From Asparagopsis taxiformis (taxonomy: Eukaryota; Rhodophyta; Florideophyceae; Bonnemaisoniales; Bonnemaisoniaceae), in assembly GCA_030407315.1 (NCBI GenBank), contig JALQPE010001701.1, positions 24,663 to 88,662 of the forward strand: DNA of 64,000 nucleotides, read 5' to 3'. Position 1 is the first letter of the stretch. Every line of letters begins with the position of its first letter. The notes beneath the pieces are model-generated. The model worked only from the letters and a program-made list of their open reading frames with translations. It had not been told where the DNA came from and did not search any database. A program made the position numbers and the translations under genes. Positions 19,949 through 32,100 of this stretch are shown one piece after another.

Positions 19949-20069
19949 TATAGTGTTTGCACTGAGTGCTCTGTATGCAGTTGCGAAGCTGCAAGAAACA
20001 CTGTCGAGTAGTGAAGGAGAGGCATCTCCTTCACTACTTGACAGTGTTTCTTGCTAAGTAAACACTATA
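19949..20069. repeat. 121-bp foldback repeat
   Basis: An inner hairpin at 19991-20020 / 20025-20054 has 30-bp arms with one mismatch (GCAAGAAACACTGTC... and its complement) around GGCA. Outer arms TATAGTGTTT and AAACACTATA lie at 19949-19958 and 20060-20069. It sits just upstream of the transposase gene. Confidence 0.75.
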
Positions 20070-20357
20070 GGATGAATTACGATTCTGGTAAAAACTATGT
20101 CATTCTTTGAAGTTTTCAGTTTTCATGTATACTCATCAGTACTTTGCAATATTTCCTGGCTTCCATGGAAATAGAGAACATGTTCTCTGCAACGACTGTA
20201 ACGGTCAGCTCTGAGATCTCCCCTTCCAATTTCGTTCTTCTACAGATTGATAGACTATAGAGATTTGTATCCTCATAATATAGAGGCGTACAGCGTTTCC
20301 CTCCCTTCCAAACAGCTGTTTGCACCTAGGTGCTACCTCAATCCAGGTTATCGAGAT

Positions 20358-23300
20358 ATGGCTAGACCGAGAAAGTCTAGGAATGGCCCGAGGCTCCGTT
20401 TCAACTATGTAGCCCCTGTCCGCAATCGGACTAGACGCTCGACATCCAGAACAGTCTCAAATCCTTTTGCCGTTCAGGAAATGGACTGCAATACACCAGA
20501 AACCCATCATCCTCGCCCGGCAACAGAGTATGGTAGCACTTCGAACCCTCCCCATGCTCCCATAGCTACCAATTCGCAGACCCCAGATCCAGATCCAGTC
20601 CTCCCTTCCTCGTCTTCACAGGATATCTTCAGACCTGGGAGCAATTCTGTGGATACCACCCTCCCTTTGACGTACGCCATTAGTGGGCAGCAGAACAATA
20701 TACTCAAGTATACTTCTGGAACAATTGTTCCAGAAGTTCAAAAAGCTTGTATTACTCCTAGCGACGATGATATTGTACTATCCTCCGGCAGAGACCCCGT
20801 CACTTCTGCTGCGACAGTTCCTAAACTGTGCCATCCCGCTGCTTCCGACCATCATGAGAACGTCACCGCAACAAACGACTCCGATTCGGATGACAACGAC
20901 CTGTTTCTACAGGAGGAGGCAGAAGCGAAGCTCCTAATCTCTTCTCCCTTTATCATGAACACGTCCAATCCAGACAAAGCTCGCAATTACATGACAGAAT
21001 GGACAACGTTGTACGCTGTCGCCAAACTGACAGGGTCGACGAAATGCACCGCAGCAAACCTTCAGGAAGATCGCGTGTTGTTCGATTTCGCTAGACAAGG
21101 TTCCACGAACAAACACGTTCAGCGAAGTCTACCCCATTATTCGACAATTATGCGGAAGGTAAGACCGTGGCTGTTCTTCAACGCATGGTTACGTTCGGAA
21201 ACCGTATACTTCCCTGTAAACGCAGAGCGTAGTGCAGCTCGTGTTGCCTCTTCTGCAATTCTACGAAGAAGCAAGGTCGAACAAAACAAAGCTAGTCAAT
21301 CAGCACCTGTACTTATCGTTCCACCAAGCGAATATGCACGAGCAGACATTACTGCACCACATATATTCGACCTTGCGTGGCGTGATAACACACAATTGGA
21401 TGCTTCCGACTCGGATGACATACTAAGTTTACATGGTAACGTGTGCAAGTCGAAGCTAGAAAATTCAGAGAGTACTCCTTAAAAGGACAAAACTACACGA
21501 TGAGGGCGGAGGCGGTAAAAGACGGCTTTCCCGTTTCTGCTTTCCGTGGTAGTATTGTGGAACTGCATGTCACATCAGGGCAGCACGCCTCTTCTCTAGA
21601 TCCTACTCTCAGTTCCCTTTTCCAACATGAATCACTATCTTCCAGCCATGAGTCGTTCAAAGCTATCACATCTTCTTCATGGATAAACTCCGGTGCCACA
21701 TTTCATAGTAGGCTTTCGGTCTCCCCGCATTCATATGGGTCCGCCTTCATCCTTCAGAAAGAGTCGTTCCGGGAATATGCTCGGCCGGGTGATCACCTGA
21801 CAGTTTTATCACCCAGTCCTGAGTGTAACCCTACTCAAAATTGTGGTATACAGTTCTTCATTGGGCTTGTCGTCAGCTCTCCCGGACCGCCAGGCCCATC
21901 ACAAAAACTGCTCTTTCTCGTCAACTCTGAAGGGCATTACAAAGTTGTCGGCGGAACTCGTGCAATCAATAATGTCAAGTTATTGAAACCAGGCACGAGC
22001 CCCAGCCCCTTTCATCCTACACATCTCCGTGGGGTTCTCAGCTGCGGTACCACATACTACGTCTATCCATTTCTTTTATACTGCGATGACTTCAATGAAG
22101 CCTCTGGTAAGAAAGGGAGTGCTGGAGGATGCTATATGCTCCCAATGGGTCTTCCGCTGGACTGTCGCCGGAACAGTTCTGCTGTGCGCGTTATCGGTGT
22201 CACAGGTCCTGGTGTTAGTACAAACCATATCCTTCGACATATCTCTAGAGACATTATTCAAGGATGTACGTCGGGGTTTCGTGATGTCGATCCAGACGGC
22301 AATGAATTTCTAATTTTCCTGGACTTTATTGGTTTCGTATCGGATTATCCTGCCTGTTCTCATGTGCTGGATGTCATGGGGCACAACGCAGACTGCCCAT
22401 GCCATTTGTGTTTCTTTGTAAGAGGGGGAAATATGGGAAGAACTCGCAGTTTGGCTACGACACCCGTTTACATTCGAGCTCTGATACACACTTTCGCACA
22501 TCCGAGCGAACAGCTGCTGTTCAGTCATCGGAAAGTTCTGCAAACATCTTGAAGTATCTGGGTTTGAGAACAGTGCAAAATATCACAGACACTCCATTGC
22601 ATCTCATTGAAAGACTACTTCATGAAGCTAGGTCCAAAGGGCTGGTTCTAACCGGGACACCACTCGGAAACGATGGTCTACGAATCCCTGTCGTGCCTGC
22701 TATTCTGGACCCATACCGTTCGACGTTTGTTGGAATTGACCATCTCCTCCATGGACTGGCAAAGGATGCTCTGGACAATGCTTTTTCAAGCTTGCATAAT
22801 GATGGTGTGAGAAGGCTGGCCGACAGGTTCATGGTGGATGCCCTCCGTGTATTGGGCCTCGCAAATCAGAACAGGATATATAACTTCAACGCAGGTGAAA
22901 CTCATACAATGGGAATCTCGGACAGATTTGCAGTTCTCCTCGTCGCCGAACACTGCTTCAGGTCTTCTCTGAAATTCCAATCGCAGACTACAAGGTCATC
23001 CGAAGGTAGCGGTTCAAGGTCACTCCAGGCTTCTGAAGAGCAACGCCATCTGTCTCTAGAACTTGTTCGTCTCCTGTCCTCTATATCTGCAGCTACATAC
23101 TTCCTACCACGAAAAAATATCGACGGTTCTGAGGCAGTACAGAGAGCTACAGGGAATTCTGCGCACAACGGTCTCCGTCGTCTGCAGCAGCTATCGAAAG
23201 AATATGCTACTCTAGTGGATGACCTGCTCAAGACTGTTCCTACCAGACAGCGGAGCACAGCGGTCTCGAAGAAACGGAAGATGCAGACTGAAGGTATAGT

Positions 23301-24405
23301 AACGAATGATAATGACCACATTGAGATGGAAAACAAGACTGCTGGATTCCGGGCAAGGAAGATTCTTGACAATAAGCCAAACTTGCACCGTCTCATTGAG
23401 GCATTTGAACGCACTGTTCCTCTGCTCGGACACGCTCGCCAGGTAGCTGAGCTATCATTCGAAGCAACACATCAACAAATGAAACGAGGTCTAGAGCATT
23501 CCGGAGGTGCTGACAGACAGTTGGATGCTATGTTAGCGGCACTCGGAAACTATTGGAAAGGAAGCCTCCATCTTGCTTTGAAAAGTTTCTCCAATTCTAC
23601 TCCAGCATCTGTGGAGAGACAACGTTCTAAACGGTTTCTCCTTCGTGTTCTATTCGGACGGGAGCACTGTAAATCCATGGAGAACCTCCCGGCTAGTACG
23701 CTGCATGACCTCTGTCAAGAACCTCTTCTCGAACATTTGAATAGGTCTTCTTTACCATTCTTCTCTTCTCCATATTCATATTACTCGTGGACAGGAGTTC
23801 CCTCTTCATTACCACAGCAGGATTTTTCCTGTGGGCAGAATTCGGATGCAGTCATGCTTCGTGGAAAACCATGCAAGGGAGCACGTCTCAGTTCTGCCCA
23901 CCCTGCCTGTGCAGCTTCGCCCTCTGCTGCGTCTCGGGACTTTTCAAAGCCACAAGAAATAGCTTCTGGCTGTGTAGTACAAGCTTGCTACTCAGCTTCC
24001 CCGTCTTCTAGAATTCTACAGAAGACCTGTTCGCCTTCTTTTTGGGCTGTTACCACCGTGTTTGACCTGACTATTGATGGAAACATTGCTTCACCGGGAA
24101 ACGTTTGCATACACGAATCTCACCAGGAAAACCTGTCTTCACCACACGCTATTGTTATTCCAGTTATCAAGCAGAAGTCCTCCCCCACTACGTTTGCTCC
24201 GAACACCGATTCCGGCTCCTGGTTTCTCCCTCTCACTTCAGGGGTTCGTAAGGTTGGTCTCCTCCACAATTGTAGCCCTTCATTATGTTCTGTGGAGCAA
24301 GGCACTTCGAATGGAGGAATTACGCATGGAGGTCCTTCGTTTATGGATGGTGGTTCCTTCTCTATCTTTGCAAGAGAAGATGGATATCCGCCAAGGACTG
24401 CATAA
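20358..24405 (+). pseudogene. Large transposase gene in three frames (YxDDFN-type, Plavaka/Tnp2-like)
   Basis: Three overlapping ORFs in successive -1 frames. 20358-21482 (ATG at 20358, MARPRKSRNGPRLR, basic N-terminus); ~21443-22552 with FVNSEGHYKVV-like lead-in and the core YVYPFLLYCDDFNEASGKKGSAGG...LP; ~22399-24405 with FDHLLH-like helical parts and ELSFEATHQQMKRGL (E..HQ..KR). The core followed by DYPACSHVLDVMGHNADCPCHLC, a CxxC-type zinc pair, matches the transposase family that fungal and red algal genomes carry as Plavaka/Tnp2-like genes. Breaks lie at 21440-21482 and 22400-22450; the latter has a GTAAGA...GCAG pair but only 32 nt apart, too short for a believable intron. Most likely a decayed or mis-sequenced autonomous copy. 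Confidence 0.65.
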
Positions 24406-24700
24406 TACTCTAGGGTCTAGTACATAAGCTTCTCTACCATATTACTTCCCGTAAACAAACTTCCTCATATTGTAGCGTTTCCGTCACACACATCCACCTT
24501 GACATTGGCCATACTTATGTCCCTTGTCCCAAAAACTGTCAGACACTATGTTATATTTTATGTAACCATCTCTAATTCCTCGTCTATACCCCATTCATGC
24601 TTCTTCCAGAGCTTATCCATTCCTTGAACTGCCTCAAGCCTGAACCAGCTTCCTCAGGGCGGAACGTACCACAATAAAATTAAAGGCAAATTAAGATTTT

Positions 24701-24811
24701 TTTACTGCAGTAAAAACTGATCTACCAAATGCATCTTCCTAGATCACTTCTTACTGCAGTAAAAAGTGATCTACCAAATGCATCTTCCTAGATCACTTTT
24801 TACTGCAGTAA
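24701..24811. repeat. Tandem palindromic repeat related to the MITE arms
   Basis: Two 49-bp tandem units starting TACTGCAGTAAAAA(C/G)TGAT, then CTACCAAATGCATCTTCCTA, plus a third TACTGCAGTA at the end. Each unit is itself nearly palindromic and resembles the inner arm of the MITEs but lacks their AAATTTGG end. Confidence 0.75.
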
Positions 24812-24876
24812 CTAGTCATTTTTTCTAATTTTTCATCATTGGCTCCTCAGCCTGCAATACACGTTTCCGCTCACAA

Positions 24877-24937
24877 GCGTGCAGCTGCACGCCAGCTGTA
24901 ATGAAATAGAACACTACCTAGTGTTCTATTTCATTAC
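24877..24937. repeat. Two adjacent perfect palindromes
   Basis: GCGTGCAGCTGCACGC (24877-24892, perfect) is followed by a hairpin with 19-bp perfect arms and a 2-nt loop (24898-24916 / 24919-24937, GTAATGAAATAGAACACTA and complement). Confidence 0.8.
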
Positions 24938-25144
24938 GTATTCATGACGAGTCCATCTCGAGTCCATGACGTGTTCATAGATCATCGATGATTTGTTTCT
25001 GATTTGTCAGTACGAAATGCGCGCGCTTTCTCACTACGCAAGTGAAATACGCGACCTCTGGGCTCACTCTGCAGCAGTATTTAAGCCTTGCGTCACGCCG
25101 GGCAACATCGCCAGCACCTGTCGCTCGGAGCACACCACCTACGC

Positions 25145-25209
25145 AGGATGGGGCGGCGGAGTGCAATCACATCCCTACGGATGTGATTGTGCCCCGCCGC
25201 CTCCATCCT
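25145..25209. repeat. ~30-bp inverted repeat
   Basis: Arms 25145-25174 and 25179-25209 pair over ~30 bp with a few mismatches (AGGATGGGGCGGCGG..., CAATCACATCC / GGATGTGATTG). Possibly the edge of another foldback element. Confidence 0.7.
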
Positions 25210-27376
25210 ACGATAAGGTTTTCCTGCTCATTTAGTCTTTTAGCCATTCCTCCCATTCTCTTTTTCTGCGGTTCTTCGTTGTTCTTCTGCTAACATACTT
25301 TTCTGCCTTTCCTACTTTCTGTTTCGTCTTTCTCCAGGGCTACTGTCATTACTACGTTTTCTCACTTCTAATCGAGCTTTTGGCATACCGTTTCCAGCAC
25401 TAACCACTGTGTCATCCACTTCTTTCCATCTATGTGCCAGCAGAAGTTCCTGGGTTCTCTACAATCCGCTTACTCAAGCTCTGGCTCCACTATCAACGGT
25501 ATGTTCTCTCGCTTCTAACCATGCTTCTAGCGTTGATGAAGTTACATTCCTAGCACTAACCATTGATTCATCTATTCTTTTCCTTCCAGGTGCCAACAGA
25601 AATTTCTGGCTTCCCCTCATCTCTCTTTTCATGCCTATATGTATTTGTAGTTCCTTTATGTAGAGCTAGTGTTTTGCCGTTTAGTATCTGCCATGGTGGC
25701 ATAGTTCATAGTTCCGTAGTGCAGTGTACAGATGATCTTCATGTCGTTAAACTTTTGGCGTTAGCTGCCCATTTACCTATTCCATATCCACTACACTATA
25801 TCGTAAATCTTGCGTACCCGCTACTGGCTGCAACCTAGTCTAATTCATTGTCCCTATGCCGATTTCCATTCTACCTAGATATCGTTTCAGTCAGACCTAT
25901 CCGTCCTGCAGTTTCTCCGCAAAAGTGCGATGTGCCGCCCGTTCTACCTTTCAGTTTCTACCCAGAGTGCCCACCGGTGCAACCACTCTACCCAGTGGAC
26001 ATGGTCCACGCCCACTCGACGGTACAACCACTCTACCCAGTGGACATGGTCCACGCCCATCCGACGGTACAACCACTACATCCAGTGGAAGTGAACCGTA
26101 CCCATTACAGTGCTCCACAGTAGAATAATTCCAGTGTCACGAGCAGGTGTTATAATAGAATATATCCGGGCTTTACACAGTACTGTAGTTTGGAAACTAA
26201 CCGCGCTTTGCCTTGGGCCGTACATGCCCAGTTAATGGTCCCATTCCAGATTATCGTTTGACCAGTTCCACAAGTCAGCTTGGTCACGTCCCATAAGCAA
26301 AAAGTCACCTACTCTGGAATTATTCCAATGAATACAATAATCATACTTTGGTCACCGTCCATTCAGCGAGTGCTGCTTACGCCTGGTTTCAGACACCGGA
26401 CCGTCACGGTGTGCCCATTATATTTTATAGTTTATTTCTACGAATCGCTCTGCACCTTCCACCACATATCGCAGTCACGGTGCACCCCATATCTAACTAT
26501 ACCCATATACAGTACTGGTTCCATTCCAACAGTCCGTGCCTGCGTGACTTGGCCCGTTCTAGTCAACCCGCCGTCCTGCTCATATATGGACGTGGTTCAT
26601 TTCCATTCCTACGTGTCCTTCCGTACATGGTTCAGCCATCACCTCACGGCCACACCATAGTTCTGCTTGGTTCCTGCCTACTGTAAAACAAAATCGCCGT
26701 GCTGGTCTCAGCCCATGATTTTTTACATTTTTTTCGATGGGCCTTATCCAAACGTTGGGGATGGGCGTTCCGCTAAAATATGGTGACTAGTTCTACTGTA
26801 CGATACGGCATTTTCCATGGAATATTCTCTATTTTTGCTTATCCTGTGCAATGTTGCGCACGACGATATAGTCCGCCTCGTCGGTTTCCGGCAGCTTGTG
26901 GTTGTGCAGCGTGCGCGGAAGGCCAACATCGCCACCAGCAGTGCTCACCGAAGCCGTCCCAATATGCACAGCCGCACCGTCCACGTCCGCAAACAAGTCA
27001 ACATCGACGCCGCGCTTGAGTCCGCGCGACTCCGCTGACGCGCTCACTTGATCGCCGCAAACCGTTGAAAACAAACTGCTGAAATGCGTATCCGCCATGG
27101 TTGTTGAGTTGGAAAGGAAAAGAGATGGTTGACGTTGACGTATTGGAGTGATGTGGATGGTATGTTTCACGTTGAAGAATGGTCGTGAACGCCAATCGCT
27201 GGAAATAATAACACAATACAACCGAAATTTTGTTAGGTACACACCTATCGTGACCGCTGGAATGCAAGACAGGCAATCGAGATGTGAGTGTCCGTTCGGA
27301 ACGGGCCCGAGTCGGGCTCTCGAAACCTGACGAGGTGGCGTGAAGCAGGTAGTGTCCTTGATGTGTAATGTGTTAA
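25210..27376. other. Gene-poor stretch with a 45-bp tandem repeat
   Basis: No credible gene seen. Three copies of a 45-bp unit (GTACAACCACTCTACCCAGT...) lie at 25977-26021, 26022-26066 and 26067-26108, the third diverged. ORFs over them are repeat by-products. A GC-rich patch at ~26860-27110 gives short ORFs on both strands (89 codons from an ATG near 27100 on minus) that I cannot assign. Confidence 0.5.
25977..26108 (+). repeat. 45-bp tandem repeat, three units
   Basis: Unit GTACAACCACTCTACCCAGT followed by GGACATGGTCCACGCCCAC. The first two copies are almost identical and the third diverged. GGACATGGTCC-like cores are partly palindromic. Confidence 0.85.
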
Positions 27377-27600
27377 AATTACAGCTGTCAAGCTAGGCGG
27401 CTTTTGGGGCGGCTGCGAGCACCCCTTTATCCGGGGAACACCCTGATTTGAGTTAAAATTTGGGCTATTCTCAAAAACATGCACATGTGAACATGTTTTT
27501 GAGATGGGGGTGTGCCGTACGGCACAATCGACCCGCTGAAATCAAGGTTTTTTACAATATTTTTGCTGCCCGAAATTCTACAATTTCTGGGCTGGCCAGT
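27377..27600 (+). repeat. Left TIR of the 5.5-kb element
   Basis: Matches the reverse complement of 32615-32838. Contains a CTCAAAAACATG...CATGTTTTTGAG hairpin and GTGCCGTACGGCAC at 27512-27525. Confidence 0.8.
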
Positions 27601-28196
27601 AATGCAATAGCTATCTGCTCTAAACCGATTCTAACAAGCAGAAAGAATCCTCTCCTTCATGATGATGCTCTCGAATTGAGTGCAATGCAACGGACTCCCT
27701 CCAAGAGAACGACAAAGCATCGTCTTTTCCAAGGCATTTCCGTACGAAAAATAATCGAAAAACATATTTGACTTTAACCTAACAGCTATCGCGAGCACCG
27801 TACTCAGCTATATTTCCTCTGTAATTTCCTTCCTCCAACCAATCAATAGCCGCTTGGTCACAGGCTTAAAAGCCTTCCACTATCTGTCCTATCCATCGAA
27901 GACCCTCGGAGGGTTCGATCCAGGCCTTGATCACCCATGATGGGTGTGCAACCCGAGAAAATGAAAATGGAACATATTGCGACAGGGACGAGATATCATT
28001 CAATGAAAGAGAAGTTCTCTTTCGTTTACTTTTTTCTAACAAGATTCTAAACGTCTACAAACCCTATGTCGTCCGTCCGTTTTCATCCCGGAGAGATGTG
28101 GATGTGAGGTAAGACGCAGTGGTGATGTCGCGTTGATTCCCACAGACGGAGGTGGAGGAGGTGGCTACGGAGGAAGCCTGGAGAACTTCTCCGGTA

Positions 28197-28233
28197 CTGA
28201 CATCTCACATGTTGAGAACATGTGAGATGTCAG
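28197..28233. repeat. 17-bp perfect inverted repeat within a local duplication
   Basis: CTGACATCTCACATGTT, loop GAG, then the exact complement. On either side (about 28145-28190 and 28290-28335) a GGTGGAGGAGG...GGAAGCCTGGAGAA stretch is duplicated, giving a small tandem segmental repeat. Confidence 0.7.
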
Positions 28234-28625
28234 TACCCATGGATGAGAAGAAACACATGTTCAGGTCCGGTTCGGATATTCGATCCATTAACGGAGGTGG
28301 TGGAGGAGGCTATGGTGGAAGCCTGGAGAAGAATAGAGTAGTCCTATACCCATGGATCACAAGAAGACGTTGTTGGGCTCCTTTTCGAAGCCCATTCGTC
28401 TCTTGAATAAATTTAGCACCCAAATCATATACGATTGCCGAGTTGACACCCCGTATGTCTCGTTGGTAGAAATAGCAGGGGTTCCACCACTCAGCTGGCG
28501 GGAAGTAGTTACTGATTATATGAGATATGGCTTAGCTCCCGCCAAAACCGATAGCTCTGGGCTCAGGTTCTCCAAATGTGGTTATACGAATGTGTTCTGA
28601 CAATGCTAGAAGATGAATATCTGCA

Positions 28626-28790
28626 TCCTGATTTGAATTAAAATTTGGGCTATTCTCAAAAACATGCACATGTGAACATGTTTTTGAGATGGGGATGTGC
28701 CGTACGGCACAATCGACCGCCGAAATCGATGTTTTTTTGCAATATTTTTTCTGCCCGAAATTGTAGAATTTCTGGTCTGGCCAGCAATGC
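28626..28790 (+). repeat. Internal directly oriented copy of the TIR
   Basis: Matches the left TIR from TCCTGATTTGA(A/G)TTAAAATT onward, including GTGCCGTACGGCAC at 28697-28710, but lacks the outer ~55 bp (AATTACAGCTGTC...). Confidence 0.8.
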
Positions 28791-28870
28791 ATCTGAGCTG
28801 GACATCCCCATGTCCAGTGGCCGTCCGGATGTCGCTCACCTGGTAAGCGTGATGCACCTGTGACAACCTA

Positions 28871-28900
28871 TGTGACTGCAGTCACAGCCGCCATGGCGGC
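28871..28900. promoter_or_regulatory. Two abutting perfect palindromes upstream of the methyltransferase-SET gene
   Basis: TGTGACTGCAGTCACA (28871-28886) directly followed by GCCGCCATGGCGGC (28887-28900), ~260 bp before the start codon. These are candidate operator sites for a dimeric DNA-binding protein; the regulator is unknown. Confidence 0.45.
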
Positions 28901-29157
28901 CGTGCAGTACAACCCTCAAAGACAGGGAATCACAATCTTTTTAAAATTTTTGTCTACCACGTATCCGTCACAACTTATTACCTACACCGGTTACGGGTTT
29001 CAAGACCTTTCCAGTGCTGTGTACCCGTATACTCTGTTCCGTTCGATATCAACCAGTGTTCCTCACGAAAGAGTGCAAACGTCACGAGATACGTCGTCAA
29101 ATTTGACTGTCTCGCCGAGCGGTCGCCATCCTGTACCGAATTTCCACTCATTCCATT

Positions 29158-32100
29158 ATGACGAATAAGCGCAGGCGCAACAGCAATCCGATCGTTGACG
29201 ACGCAACCGTGCCAATTCTGCGCGAACCCGCTAGCCCTTGGGAGGATTCTAGTGACATGGGTACACGTCGAAACGTAGGTCGCGCCGCCCGCGAAACTAC
29301 TCTCGCTGGCAAAGACTTCCTCCGCCTCTTGCTGGATTTGTTCGCCCACTCAAGTTTCGCAGACTTGACGGACAAGCCGGGAGGTTTCACATACGCGGAC
29401 CTTGGCGCTTGGGTTGCGCAGGGCACGGAAGAACAATTTGCGGCGCTGCAAGGTCGACTCAGCATGTCCTTCAGCGGTCGTTCGAAGAATGCTGGAGTCG
29501 AGGCGGATGTTGCCGAAATCGTCATGGCAGAGATGAACGTTGAGCGAGCCAAGCAGATTGTTCGTCTGGCATTACCCATTGCCGAGTTTTCAAGACAGGA
29601 TGAGCGTATCGGGCAATGGGTTGAGCACTGCATCCTTTCTGGGATCGTGCCGCAGACCTTCCTTATTGGATGTAACATGCTTCCTTCGCCACTACAGGCG
29701 CCGCAGCGCGGGGAACCAAGCGCCTTCGTTCTTGCTCCACCGGAAACGTTCGAGGTATTGATGTATTTCCAAGCGTTGTCTATCATCCGAAATCACAACA
29801 AGAACCTGCCGCGTCGCCGAATAGGCGACGCGGCCGAAGAGGGGAACGAAGCCGCACGCGTCCCAGCCCATCGGAAAAGCACTAATCGAGCTTGTTACGT
29901 GGTTCAAGTTTTATACCATGCTTGGACCGATGTGGCCTTCGCCGCAAAGTTTTCCAGCTTCGAAGAGTTGATGGCGCCGTACATCATTTTCGACAGCAGT
30001 GAGCATTGGTTTGACGTGCTCGATGAAGGTCTATTCGCACCGATGGAGCAGAAGCTAGATCTCTACCACGACAAAGCTCCCCTATCTCATCCTGATGGAT
30101 ATGGTGGAAAAGTAGAGACAAGAACCAGTGCGCAGCACAGTGCATTTAGGGACCTTGTGAGGAAGTTCTTCGACCGGTTGCAGTTTCTTATCGTCAACCC
30201 GGACCTGTACACCTGGCCGGAGTCCGACCGCTGGGGGGCGCTGGAAATATACTTGTCAAGCGGAAATCCGGACAAGCTGCCAGCGTACTTTGACACCCTC
30301 GACGAAGACGTTATGGCTGTCCTCCGCCCGGCACCACAAGCCGCGGACGCAGAAAAGGTCCCCAAGCCGGTTGATGACACTCCCACTCGTCGCAACACAG
30401 GAGGGAGAGGTTTGGTTCCGTCGACAAGACACACAACCAGGCTTCAACTTGGGCCTGGGAGGACCAGTCTTACTGCCCAAGGGCCGTCTCCCCCGTCACC
30501 GTCACCCCATGCGACAGAAGAGCAGGAAAGTGAAGGGCAGGCTCTCGCAAAGGACTTTCTTTCGAAAATGAGTCAGTATTGCCGGGTGTACGACGTCCCT
30601 TTCGAAGATTTGGTCAGTGCCGACGAGAGCCGAGAACACGTGCCCATCACGGGCAACGTTCAGCTCATTCTGACTGATCCGCCCTACAATGTTCGTCGTA
30701 AGAGGAACGATTCCAACTCTTCGTACGACAGGCTAACTGCAGAAGATATGCAGGCTAGCATCGAAGTGTTTGACGAGCTGTTGCGCCCCGGTGGCCACGG
30801 CATCGTGTTCTGCTCCGTTTTGCAGTTCTACGAATGGTTCCATTACTTGGAAACGTACAAAGGACCGCAGTCAGAAGGCCCAACCGATGCTGCTGCCAGT
30901 GATGACGGGTCGGATGAAGAAGAGGTTACGTCCATGAATTCGGACTCCGAAGCATCGCAGCACAGTGGCGAAGAAAGTGCGGATGAGGAGGATGAGGAGG
31001 ACGAGGAGGAGGAGGACGTCGTTCGGAATTCAGTTTTCTTCGTTGACGAGGTACCTCTGTTGTTTGTCCGACTACCTGGGCACCTCTATCAAATGCCGGG
31101 GCGGAAGAGGTACCAACGCATGAACATGGCAGAGGTCGCTATCCACTTCTGGAAGCGAGGTGTTCCGTTCAAGACCGGAAGCGAGATGGTGGCCTATAGG
31201 AACCACGGATACATGGACGGCACGTACCCGGCGTGGTGCAACGTCACCATCAATATGCCCGCCATCGATTCGAATGAGATGGTGTGGCGAACAAGGAGCA
31301 CAACCGGTGCTACGGTCAGAGTTCGTGCAGAGCAGAAGAGCGTCGCTCTCATGATGGAGTTGATCAGCCAGCATTCACAGCCTGGTGATATTGTTGTCGA
31401 TCCATTCTCTGGCACTTTCGCAACGGGAAAAGCAGCTATGAGCTTGCCTGAGCACCGTGTTTTCGTCGGCAGTGACATGGACAAATTGTGTGTGGCACGA
31501 TCGCTTCCAAAGCTGTGTGCAGTCATGTCACGTGTAATTCTTTCAAACAACACTGACATGAGGGTCACGACAGAAGCGAAACAGAGTGCTGAGAAGTTCT
31601 TGGCGTCCCCCTCTGTCACGATGCGTACGCAGAGGGAACGCAGGATCATCGAACCCCCACCTGGCCTTCCCCTGTACCAGAGGTTCCCGAAATATATTCG
31701 GCAGTACCTCTGGCAGCTGTGCCCAGAGTCGATTGCGTCGCACGAGCACATGGAAAAACCGGTACATTATTGGCCACCTTCCCTGCGCCGCTGGTTGCAA
31801 ACTGAAAACCCTCGCGTGATGCGGGCACACGATTGTGTTGCGAAAAAATTGAGCGTTCGACCATCGCTGATTAAGCATCCAAATGCAGGAAGAGGGCTCT
31901 TCGCTGAACAGACATTTAATGTTGGCGACGAAGTATGTGCATACTACGGAACTGTTGTGTACTCTGATATGAGCAAGGAGTCGATGAGGTTCGCGTACGG
32001 AGAGGGTCACATGGCGATAACGAAGGAAACATTCTTGATGTATGCCATCAAGCTGTATGCAACAGCGGAGGACGACGAAAACATCGAGCATCCAATTTGG

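Noticed and set aside
22418..22449. 32-nt GTAAGA...GCAG segment that would repair the transposase frame as an intron
   Set aside because: Too short for a spliceosomal intron in this group; the only supported intron here is 73 nt. A -1 indel is simpler.
25977..26108. Repeats considered as a CRISPR-like array
   Set aside because: Direct 45-bp tandem repeats with no spacers, in a eukaryotic context.
26817..27242. Short overlapping ORFs in a GC-rich patch, considered as a ribosomal protein or captured gene start
   Set aside because: I could not align either strand to any family I know; too short to support.
27905..27950. GGGTTCGATCCAGG as a possible tRNA T-loop
   Set aside because: Flanking bases do not pair into a T-stem and no other arms are visible.
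29148..29786. 212-codon minus ORF opposite the methyltransferase-SET gene
   Set aside because: Shadow of the well-supported plus-strand coding frame.
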